A DNA stretch of 64,000 bases. Source: Rhodobiaceae bacterium UBA7804 (lineage in GTDB: Bacteria > Pseudomonadota > Alphaproteobacteria > Parvibaculales > Parvibaculaceae). Each line of letters begins with the position of its first letter. The first letter of the stretch is position 1. A model generated the notes under the pieces. It was not told the origin of the DNA. It ran no database searches and was given only the letters and a program-made list of their open reading frames with translations. The translations under genes and the position numbers were made by a program. This document shows, piece by piece, positions 1 to 6,399 of the stretch. The stretch is taken from NCBI GenBank assembly GCA_002480495.1, contig DLCG01000009.1, positions 212,473-276,472 on the forward strand, given 5' to 3'.

Positions 1-241
1 GACCGATACGGATCGGCGTCGTCTCGCCGACAACCATGAGACGCGTCGCCGAGATGCCAGCCAGCAAGAGAAAGCAGAGAAAGGCGACAATCGTGTGAAG
101 CAGTCCGGTATAGGCCAGGAAGAGAAAAACCACGGCGGACGACACGACGAAGGTGCGGGTGCCCGTCCAGCGGGCAGCGAAATCCTTCAACAGCGCCTTC
201 AGACGCGCACGCCTCGTTTCGCTTTCATCCGCCGCCGTCAT
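1..241 (-). CDS. Membrane protein, N-terminal part only (possibly a sensor kinase)
   Basis: Leftward gene cut by the window edge. The ATG at 241 follows an AGAAGAGA ribosome-binding site. The 80 visible residues have a charged N-terminus (about 27 residues), then two hydrophobic segments (about 31-46 and 49-66) joined by a very short turn, then a soluble stretch beginning VVGETTPIRIG. Two tightly spaced membrane helices before a soluble region suit the N-terminus of a membrane-bound histidine kinase, but no catalytic domain is visible and other membrane proteins would look alike. The gene is divergent from the SDR gene on its right. Confidence 0.6.
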   Translation of the reverse strand, partial: MTAADESETRRARLKALLKDFAARWTGTRTFVVSSAVVFLFLAYTGLLHTIVAFLCFLLLAGISATRLMVVGETTPIRIG

Positions 242-456
242 TCTCTTCTACCGTTAGATACCGCCGCCAGGCCCGAAGCCCCAACTCCTGCCATCGTGGT
301 AGCATTTGAGCACGGATTTCGCGATGACAATCATACAACAGCCGCCCTTTCGGAGACCTTCCGCCAAACGACAAAACTAAGCGTTACGCGACGTGACAAT
401 CGCGTGAATATGCCTAGGCTAGCGCCAACTCGAACAGGCAAGGAGACGGGGCAGCA

Positions 457-1305
457 ATGACGGAGATCAGCGGCAAACTGGCTGTGGTGACGGGTGCGGC
501 AAGCGGCATCGGCAGGGGCACGGCACTTGAACTGGCGAAGCGCGGCGCGCGGCTTGCCATATCGGATCTCGACCGGGCGGGGCTCGCCGAAACGGCGAAG
601 CGCATCGAGGCGATGGGCGGCACGGTGACGACCTATCTCGTGGACGTGGCGGACCGCGACGCCGTCTATGCCTTCGCGCAGGAGATCGAAACGCTCGGCG
701 GCGCCGATATCGTGATCAACAATGCGGGCGTGGCGCAGATCGCGCGCGTGGACGAGCTCACCTATGAAGATTTCGAATGGGTGATGAATATCGACTTCTG
801 GGGCATGGTCTATGGCACGAAGGCCTTCCTGCCGCAGATCCAGAAGAAGGGCGAAGGACATATCGTCAATGTGTCGAGCATCTTCGGCATCATTTCCGTG
901 CCGAGCCAGGCGGCCTACAACTCCGCGAAATTCGCCATACGCGGCTTCACCGAAGCGCTGCGCCACGAAATGAAGGGTACACGGATCAAGGTGTCCTGCG
1001 TTCATCCGGGCGGCATCAAGACGAACATCGTGCGCAATGCGCGCTTCCTGCAAAGCACGCAGGCGACGGCGCGCGAGGAAGCGGCATCCGGTTTCGACAA
1101 GCTTGCCAGAACGACGCCGGAGAAGGCGGGGCAGGTAATCGTGAACGGAATCGCGAAGAACAAGCCCCGCATCCTGATCGGGACCGACGCGAAGATCATC
1201 GACCTGCTGCAGCGGCTGCTGCCGGGCTCCTACGGAAAAATCATGTTCCGGCGCGAGATCGACGCCTTCTCCAACACAAGCGAGACGGGCGAGGCGAAGG
1301 CCTGA
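457..1305 (+). CDS. SDR-family oxidoreductase
   Basis: Classical short-chain dehydrogenase/reductase of 282 aa. The NAD(P)-binding TGAASGIG motif is at residues 12-19, NNAGV near 90 and the catalytic YNSAK near 152, with a conserved Ser (VSSIFG) before it. The C-terminus extends about 30 residues beyond the usual 250. This is typical of SDRs that act on acyl or long-chain alcohols and ketones, but the substrate cannot be read from sequence. An AAGGAG site 12 bases upstream supports the ATG. The gene stands alone, divergent from the membrane protein on its left and followed by a long non-coding stretch. Confidence 0.9.
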   Translation: MTEISGKLAVVTGAASGIGRGTALELAKRGARLAISDLDRAGLAETAKRIEAMGGTVTTYLVDVADRDAVYAFAQEIETLGGADIVINNAGVAQIARVDELTYEDFEWVMNIDFWGMVYGTKAFLPQIQKKGEGHIVNVSSIFGIISVPSQAAYNSAKFAIRGFTEALRHEMKGTRIKVSCVHPGGIKTNIVRNARFLQSTQATAREEAASGFDKLARTTPEKAGQVIVNGIAKNKPRILIGTDAKIIDLLQRLLPGSYGKIMFRREIDAFSNTSETGEAKA

Positions 1306-1474
1306 TTTCATATCGTCCGCCTACGGATCGAAGCGGGATCGAGCGGGGATAAAGGGCGCGAAAACGGGCCGACCGTCACACGAACGTCACGAAACCGTCA
1401 AAAAGGGCCCGGATATCCCCGCTGCGGCGGATCGGCCACGGAGCGCGGCGCGGGAGGCCACAGCGTGATCTTTT

Positions 1475-1502
1475 CGTGACAGCGGGGAGAAGTGCTTGTA
1501 AT
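1475..1502 (+). promoter_or_regulatory. Candidate promoter of the structured RNA
   Basis: CGTGAC (1475-1480) and TGTAAT (1497-1502) form a -35/-10 pair with a 16-bp spacer. Expected transcription start is about 1509, at the foot of the folded region described next. The -35 is a partial match to the alphaproteobacterial CTTGAC. Confidence 0.4.
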
Positions 1503-1508
1503 CCCCGG

Positions 1509-1676
1509 CTTCGCCCTCATATGGTCTTCCAAGACGCGAGGGTTCGCAGACCGAGCCCCCGAGGGCGAAAGGAACCGGATGTACGTTCCTTTCCCCGATC
1601 CGCGTCGCCCTCTTGGAGACGGGCCTTCCCCTGCCCCCTCAAACGCCCTCCCGCCAGCGGAGGGCGTTTTCGTTTG
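1509..1676 (+). ncRNA. Candidate structured small RNA, unclassified
   Basis: About 165 nt between a plausible promoter and a strong intrinsic terminator, with no convincing reading frame. Visible pairings are CTTCGCCCTC with GAGGGCGAA, GGTCT with AGACC enclosing GCGA/TCGC, and AAGGAAC with GTTCCTT. There is also an alternative long-range pairing of CCAAGA and GACGCG (about 1529-1538) with CGCGTC and TCTTGG (about 1604-1620). The alternatives could mean a conformational switch. I see no match to tmRNA, RNase P RNA, SRP RNA or a cobalamin riboswitch. Only a 6S-like overall shape (closing stem, open middle, apical hairpin) is suggestive, and I do not assign it. It could be an independent sRNA or the leader of the gene at 1908, though the terminator between them favours an independent RNA. 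Confidence 0.45.
1641..1676 (+). terminator. Rho-independent terminator
   Basis: AAACGCCCTCC, a 7-nt loop, then GGAGGGCGTTT, running into TTTTCGTTTG. The 11-bp GC-rich stem and T-rich tail make a strong rightward terminator, ending the candidate small RNA. Confidence 0.75.
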
Positions 1677-1699
1677 TGTACGGATTGATTTCGCCGCCT

Positions 1700-1850
1700 T
1701 GCCCCTCCCCAAAATTCGCAAGCGAATTTCTCCTGCCCTTCGCGAGGCTCAGGGCGCTCGCTGCCCCCCCCAAACGGCCTCCGGCCGTTTGACCCTCCCC
1801 GAGGGGAGGGCGGGCAGAGAGGCCAAACTGCCCACGGTTTGGCGGGTGGG
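1700..1850. repeat. Intergenic palindromic repeat cluster
   Basis: Three short hairpins stand in tandem: AATTCGC/GCGAATT, AAACGGCC/GGCCGTTT and CCTCCCC/GGGGAGG. Similar C-rich, AATTCGC-bearing palindromes recur at 3553-3613, so this is probably a member of a dispersed repeat family and not a gene-specific element. Confidence 0.5.
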
Positions 1851-1907
1851 GCGGATCGGGATAATCTCGGGCGCAAGCGACCGGAAAGAAGAAGGACACT
1901 CTATATA

Positions 1908-2798
1908 ATGACAGACAGCGCCAGCTCGCAGATCGGCCCCGCCTCGCATATCTATTTCTCGCAGCGGCTGCGGCTCCACTATGTGGACTGGGGGAACGAG
2001 GGCAAGCCGCCGATGCTGATGATCCATGGCGGGCGCGACCATTGCCGGAACTGGGACTGGACGGCGGAGGCGCTGCGCGACCGCTATCACATCATCGCGC
2101 CGGACCTGCGCGGCCATGGCGACAGCCAGTGGATGGTGGGCAGCTCCTACGAGATCAACGACTATGTCTACGACATCGCGCAGCTCATCCATCAGAAGGG
2201 GCTCGCGCCGCTGACCATCGTGGCTCATTCGATGGGCGGCGCCATCGCGCTGCGCTATACCGGGCTCTATCCCGAGAATGTGAAAAAGCTGGTGGTGATC
2301 GAAGGGCTCGGCCCCTCGCCCAAGATGATCGCGGAGCGCAAGCAGGTGAGCGACGACCAGCGCATCCGTAACTGGATCGACGAGATCCGCCGCCTCTCCT
2401 CGCGCCAGCCGCGCCGCTACGAAAGCATCGAGGACGCCTACAAGCGCATGCAGGAGGAGAACCCGCACCTCTCGCCCGAACGCGCGCGGCACCTGACCGT
2501 GCATGGCGTGAGCCAGAACGAGGACGGCACCTATAGCTGGAAGTTCGACAATTACGTGCGCGCTTTCCCGCCGGGCGGCTTCGACGAGAAGGTGACGGCG
2601 GAACTCTGGGCCCGCATCACCTGCCCGACGCTGCTCATCCGCGGCACGGAAAGCTGGGCGAGCGACCCCGTGAAGGACGGACGCGCCAAGCATTTCAGGA
2701 ATGCGAAGGTCGTGAACGTCGAAGGCGCGGGGCACTGGGTGCAGCATGACAAGCTGGACGAGTTCCTCGGCCTGCTCGACGAGTTCCTGGGGGAGTAG
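1908..2798 (+). CDS. Alpha/beta hydrolase
   Basis: 296-aa serine hydrolase of the alpha/beta fold. HGG (residues 40-42) supplies the oxyanion hole, HSMGG carries nucleophile Ser108, an acidic residue lies in the GTESWASDP loop and the catalytic His is in GAGHWVQ near the C-terminus. The overall pattern (DLRGHGDS, long cap region 130-215) is that of esterases, epoxide hydrolases and C-C bond hydrolases, so the substrate is open. The ATG at 1908 is preferred over an upstream in-frame start at 1839 because it follows an AGAAGAAGGA site and opens directly into the conserved fold. The gene is flanked on both sides by dispersed repeats and seems monocistronic. Confidence 0.85.
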   Translation: MTDSASSQIGPASHIYFSQRLRLHYVDWGNEGKPPMLMIHGGRDHCRNWDWTAEALRDRYHIIAPDLRGHGDSQWMVGSSYEINDYVYDIAQLIHQKGLAPLTIVAHSMGGAIALRYTGLYPENVKKLVVIEGLGPSPKMIAERKQVSDDQRIRNWIDEIRRLSSRQPRRYESIEDAYKRMQEENPHLSPERARHLTVHGVSQNEDGTYSWKFDNYVRAFPPGGFDEKVTAELWARITCPTLLIRGTESWASDPVKDGRAKHFRNAKVVNVEGAGHWVQHDKLDEFLGLLDEFLGE

Positions 2799-2843
2799 GA
2801 CAAGGGGTGTCACGCGAAGGCGCGAAGCGGGTATCTCTCTCCA

Positions 2844-2949
2844 CGTCATTGCGAGGAGGCCCGCAGGGCCGACGAAGCAATCCATTGGGCGGTACAGCGC
2901 GTGGAGGCGCTTTATGGATTGCCACGCCGCTTCGCGGCTCGCAATGACG
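2844..2949. repeat. Dispersed inverted-repeat element (CGTCATTGCGAG type)
   Basis: The element begins CGTCATTGCGAG and ends with its exact complement CTCGCAATGACG. Inside is a second inverted pair, GCAATCCAT and ATGGATTGC. This nested palindrome resembles small non-coding elements dispersed in many alphaproteobacterial genomes. It sits in the 305-bp gap between the hydrolase and GFA genes. Confidence 0.75.
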
Positions 2950-3002
2950 GGCTGTGGTGAGGCAGGAAAGAACATCCAGCGCTGCGGCAAGAGGCTCTGC
3001 GA

Positions 3003-3059
3003 GTGGGTCCCGGCTTTCGCCGGGATGACACTTTTATTTTCGGCGGACGCCGGGATGAC
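3003..3059. repeat. Dispersed repeat with CGCCGGGATGAC units
   Basis: Two direct copies of CGCCGGGATGAC (3018-3029 and 3048-3059), the first inside a hairpin GTCCCGGC/GCCGGGAT. This is a common intergenic repeat type in alphaproteobacteria, here 53 bp after the CGTCATTGCGAG element. Confidence 0.65.
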
Positions 3060-3103
3060 GTCTGTTTTTTTGGCAAAGCTCTGATTTTCAGAAAGAGGTC
3101 GAA

Positions 3104-3538
3104 ATGAGCGAGGTCACGCATCGCGGCTCGTGCAATTGCGGGCAAGTGCGCTTCGAGATCGAGGGCAAGCTCGGGAAGTTCGGCTTCTGCCATTGCACGA
3201 CCTGCCGGAAGGCGAGCGGCACGGCCTTCACGGCGAATGCCTCGGTGAAGCGGGCCCGCGTGCGCTTCCTCACCGGCGAGGAGGCGATCTCGCGCTACGA
3301 GTCGAGCCCCGGCGTCTTCCGCTGCTTCTGCTCCAACTGCGGCTCGCCCATCTACAAGGAGAAGGCGGAGATGCCCGACACGATCCGCATCCGCCTCGGC
3401 ATTCTCGATACGCCGGTCGGCGCGAAGCCGCTCGCCCATGCCTTCTGGGGCGAGAAGGCCGACTGGTACGACCTCAAGGGCGACATGCCGGCCTATGAGG
3501 ACTGGGCGCCGGTGCTGAAGGACGAGGTGGAGGAATAA
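3104..3538 (+). CDS. GFA-family zinc protein (glutathione-dependent formaldehyde-activating-like/CENP-V)
   Basis: 144-aa protein of the GFA/CENP-V fold. The zinc-binding cysteines are all present: SCNCG (C10, C12), CHCTTC (C29, C31, C34) and CSNCGSPIY in the middle. Family members bind two zinc ions. Only a few have a demonstrated role with S-hydroxymethyl glutathione, so an enzymatic function is not assured. An AAAGAGG site precedes the ATG. Length is normal. It appears monocistronic, with convergent transcription from the TetR gene and repeat hairpins between. Confidence 0.85.
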   Translation: MSEVTHRGSCNCGQVRFEIEGKLGKFGFCHCTTCRKASGTAFTANASVKRARVRFLTGEEAISRYESSPGVFRCFCSNCGSPIYKEKAEMPDTIRIRLGILDTPVGAKPLAHAFWGEKADWYDLKGDMPAYEDWAPVLKDEVEE

Positions 3539-3552
3539 CTCCTTACTTCCCA

Positions 3553-3718
3553 CCCTCCCCTTGAGGGAGGGTCGAAATTTGCGAGCTTCCGCGAAGCAAA
3601 TTTCGGGGAGGGGTTCTTGCAAGGCTGCTTTCACCCCCACTTGCAAAATCAGGCACTTGCGCTTCGCATCCGCTCGCGCAAATACCGATTTTGCTTTCTC
3701 CCCCCTCAAGGGGGAGAA
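3553..3718. repeat. Palindromic repeats between convergent genes
   Basis: A nested palindrome at 3553-3613 (CCCTCCCC...GGGGAGGG around AAATTTGC/GCAAATTT) and a second hairpin at about 3698-3718 (CTCCCCCC/GGGGGAG). They lie between the convergent GFA and TetR genes, where they may also act as bidirectional terminators. The first is related to the cluster at 1700-1850. Confidence 0.5.
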
Positions 3719-3730
3719 GGGGAGTTGAGC

Positions 3731-4417
3731 TCAGCCCTTCGCCGCCGCCTTGAGCGCGGCGAGGGTTTCCGCCGAGACGGGCGCGGAGAGCGCGCCATGA
3801 ACGGAATCGAAAAGACCTTCGACGAAGAAGCGGCGGGCGGGCTCGTTCGCCATCGCGTCGGGACGGCGCGTCCAGAGCGCGAGCGAGGTCAGCACCATCT
3901 CGATCATGAGACGCTGGCGCTGGATCGCGACTTCGGGCGGCAGGTCGGCCAGCGCAGTGACGATCAGCGAATTGGCGCGGGCGATGCCTTCGAAGCCGCT
4001 TTTCAGCGCAATGGTCGGCAGGTCGAAATCGGGATCGTTCAGCACCTGCGCGGCGAAGCGGACAAAGCGGACACCCTCCTCCGTGTCGAGAAGTTCGGTA
4101 AGGGGCTCGAAGGTCGCACGGATGACGGCCCGAAGGTCGTCCGTCGCGCGCTCGGCAGTGAGCGCGTCGATGCGGGCGGCGCGGACACGGTCGATGGCGG
4201 CGACGCGCATGTTCAGGATCGCATCGACCAGGCGCTGCTTGGAGCCGAAATGATAATGGAGCGCGGATTCGTTGCGCTGGCCGGCGGCGGCGTTGATCTC
4301 CTTCAGGGTCACGGCATGAAGGCCGCGCTCGCCGAAAAGACGCTCGGCCGCCTGCATCAGGCGGAGGCGCGTGTCGCCGCGCTTGCCGGTCGAGACCGGT
4401 TCTTCAAGGTCACTCAT
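3731..4417 (-). CDS. TetR/AcrR-family transcriptional regulator
   Basis: 228-aa regulator with an N-terminal TetR helix-turn-helix (about residues 13-60, core QAAERLFGERGLHAVTLKEI followed by YHFGSK) and an all-alpha ligand-binding domain whose inducer is unknown. The start MSDLEEP at 4417 is chosen over upstream in-frame ATGs because it places the helix-turn-helix at the usual distance from the N-terminus and leaves a palindrome just upstream as probable operator. Its neighbour on the right is the foreign DUF262-AlbA_2 gene, which may have separated it from its original target. Confidence 0.85.
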   Translation of the reverse strand: MSDLEEPVSTGKRGDTRLRLMQAAERLFGERGLHAVTLKEINAAAGQRNESALHYHFGSKQRLVDAILNMRVAAIDRVRAARIDALTAERATDDLRAVIRATFEPLTELLDTEEGVRFVRFAAQVLNDPDFDLPTIALKSGFEGIARANSLIVTALADLPPEVAIQRQRLMIEMVLTSLALWTRRPDAMANEPARRFFVEGLFDSVHGALSAPVSAETLAALKAAAKG

Positions 4418-4427
4418 ACCGCCAGCG

Positions 4428-4442
4428 TAATGAACCGCATTA
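4428..4442. promoter_or_regulatory. Palindrome, probable autoregulatory operator
   Basis: TAATG-AACCG-CATTA, perfect 5-bp arms with a 5-bp spacer, 10 bases before the TetR-family start codon. The position suits autorepression; binding is inferred. Confidence 0.4.
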
Positions 4443-4521
4443 TGGAGGGCAAGGGGGAGCATACCTTGCTCACATCTTCTTGTAGCGGGCCGCATTGAGA
4501 GACTACACGTTGGCAGATCGA

Positions 4522-6285
4522 TCAAAACAACTTTGACTGCGCCAAAGCTTCCCCTGCGCTCATGTCCACCGTATCCGAGTTCTTTCTGACAGGATAAGCA
4601 CCAGCAAAACTACTGAGTTCATTCTGACCGGGCACCCTAACTCGAACAAACGGTCGCCCTTGGTATTCGGCATGATCTATCGTGGTCGTAATCTGAGTCC
4701 TAAGCGGATCAGAAATCGGGCATTTCGAAATTTCAGAAATGAGCGTCTTCATATACTGCTCAATATTGGCTCCCAATATCTCCAGATCCTGATCAAGGCC
4801 GACAAAAAAAGCATCCCCAATCTTTATCGGGATAATTCCGAACATTTCCTGCACCCTGTCAGCAGCACTTTTTTTGTCTGCCACCCCTAAATATATAAAG
4901 CCATCCTCGTGGGGGTTGGTGTTAGCGATCGCACATGCAGTACGTCCTATCTTGGTAAAGATATCAGGATCTCTTTCCGGCTTTTCCGAAAGAGTGCATA
5001 GTCCAAGTTTAAACTCGTAACGACTAGCCTCATACCGCGCACGCCTAAGCGAATTCTCCAGATCAACGATCAGGGCCTGCGCCGAACCAAAAACAGCAAC
5101 ATCTTTTTTGACAAAGTATTTCTGTACTAGTCCAGTTATCACAGCAATGTTTCGCTCACGATCTTCCGTCGTCGCGTAGTGAGCCGACCTAATCATATTC
5201 CCTTGAACATTCGTGAGAGCTTTCCGGATGCCTTCATAATCATCCGGAAACATACCGTTCTTAAACATTAATTCGTGAAAGGACATAAAAGTGGCAAAGA
5301 AAGTGGTCCTAGCCGGATTGCGGGGCTGACCATTCACGCAGTTCCGGAACGACAAAAACTCCCCGGCTTCAAATACAGAGCGAATAGCACCAATCGTTGC
5401 CAAAACTTCACTTTTAAGTCGTGCACTTCCATAAGCTGCCAACGCAGTATGAATTTCTGCAAATTTTCCCTTTGTAGCATCAAAGTATTCGTCGAACACC
5501 TCTCGGCTAGCGTTCAAAGGAGCGCCGTTCAATAGCGAAATGCCGAGGTCCGAAATAATTTGCTCGTCTTCGCTCCGAGCGAGATTGTTCGCAGTAATTA
5601 TCCCGTGCTTACACCAGAACACGTCAGATGCATTTATCCCGTAAGGCTGCTTTTCCTTTGGCGTACTGAAACTCACCTCTGGCATTTCGTTGAGAAGCAA
5701 CACATCTGGAGATGAGTCACCTCTCAACTCAAATGCGAGCTTCCTCACGAATTCTGAGAAATCCGAAACGAGTCCCGCCTGTCGCTGCTCCTGTGGACTC
5801 AGTTGGCGTCCACCGCTGTTTATCCTCCCAAATACTTCGTTGACACGTTCCTCATCGCCCTCGGTATCAATAGTCACCGCCAACTGATACTCAAGAAATC
5901 GAGCACATTCTTCGGGCGTAAGCCTAGCGACTTCCTTTGGATACTCTTCAAAAACACCAGAGTCGCGTGCCAGCTTTGCTCTAACGAATTGCTCAAGATC
6001 GAAGCACCTCTTCGCTTCATCTACGAACTGATGCTCAATGAACGAGAAGATCGCGTTGAAACGCTGCATCCCGTCGATAATCTCATATGCATCAGGCTCA
6101 TCCTTACTCTTGGCAAGCATGAACAATGGAATTGGCAATTCCTTCTCGATGGAATCCACCAAATGTCGCTTTTCATTTTCTGACCAGACGAGCTTTCTCT
6201 GATACCTGCGATTGACCGTCAGCTTTTTGTCGGAGTAGAGGCGATAGGCCTCCTGAACACTCATGCCGCGCGGTGTTAAAGACAT
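4522..6285 (-). CDS. DUF262-AlbA_2 (Schlafen-like) fusion protein, probable defence gene
   Basis: 587-aa protein. The N-terminal DUF262 (ParB/Srx-fold) domain shows RRYQRKLVWS (26-35), PIPLFM (51-56) and the diagnostic IDGMQR (70-75); DUF262 is the fold of the GmrS part of GmrSD restriction enzymes. The C-terminal 190 residues resemble AlbA_2 (EFKLGL, then CAIANT and GFIYLGVAD), a nucleic-acid-binding domain of Schlafen-like proteins. The typical GmrD HNH (DUF1524) partner is absent. ATG at 6285 has a strong AAAGGGGGG site; a TTG at 6360 in frame has none. Base composition is clearly more AT-rich than the flanking genes, so the gene is probably acquired. Function in phage defence is inferred from the domains only. 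Confidence 0.75.
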   Translation of the reverse strand: MSLTPRGMSVQEAYRLYSDKKLTVNRRYQRKLVWSENEKRHLVDSIEKELPIPLFMLAKSKDEPDAYEIIDGMQRFNAIFSFIEHQFVDEAKRCFDLEQFVRAKLARDSGVFEEYPKEVARLTPEECARFLEYQLAVTIDTEGDEERVNEVFGRINSGGRQLSPQEQRQAGLVSDFSEFVRKLAFELRGDSSPDVLLLNEMPEVSFSTPKEKQPYGINASDVFWCKHGIITANNLARSEDEQIISDLGISLLNGAPLNASREVFDEYFDATKGKFAEIHTALAAYGSARLKSEVLATIGAIRSVFEAGEFLSFRNCVNGQPRNPARTTFFATFMSFHELMFKNGMFPDDYEGIRKALTNVQGNMIRSAHYATTEDRERNIAVITGLVQKYFVKKDVAVFGSAQALIVDLENSLRRARYEASRYEFKLGLCTLSEKPERDPDIFTKIGRTACAIANTNPHEDGFIYLGVADKKSAADRVQEMFGIIPIKIGDAFFVGLDQDLEILGANIEQYMKTLISEISKCPISDPLRTQITTTIDHAEYQGRPFVRVRVPGQNELSSFAGAYPVRKNSDTVDMSAGEALAQSKLF

Positions 6286-6399
6286 TTCGCCCCCCTTTAA
6301 ATCACCAGCGTCATGATGCTCGCTCCCCGTTGGAACTACAAGTTGATAGGTTTCCGGCAAGTTGTTCTTTGAAGAATATTTTCTTCTCAGACTTTCAAA

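Noticed and set aside
331..1311. 326-codon frame on the minus strand opposite the SDR gene
   Set aside because: No motif; the plus-strand SDR motifs are clear.
1509..1676. 6S RNA or SRP RNA identity
   Set aside because: Overall shape is loosely 6S-like but no conserved sequence blocks are present; the SRP GGAAGCAGC-type loop is absent.
6286..6360. 25-codon N-terminal extension of the DUF262 gene from a TTG
   Set aside because: No ribosome-binding site, whereas the ATG at 6285 has a strong one.
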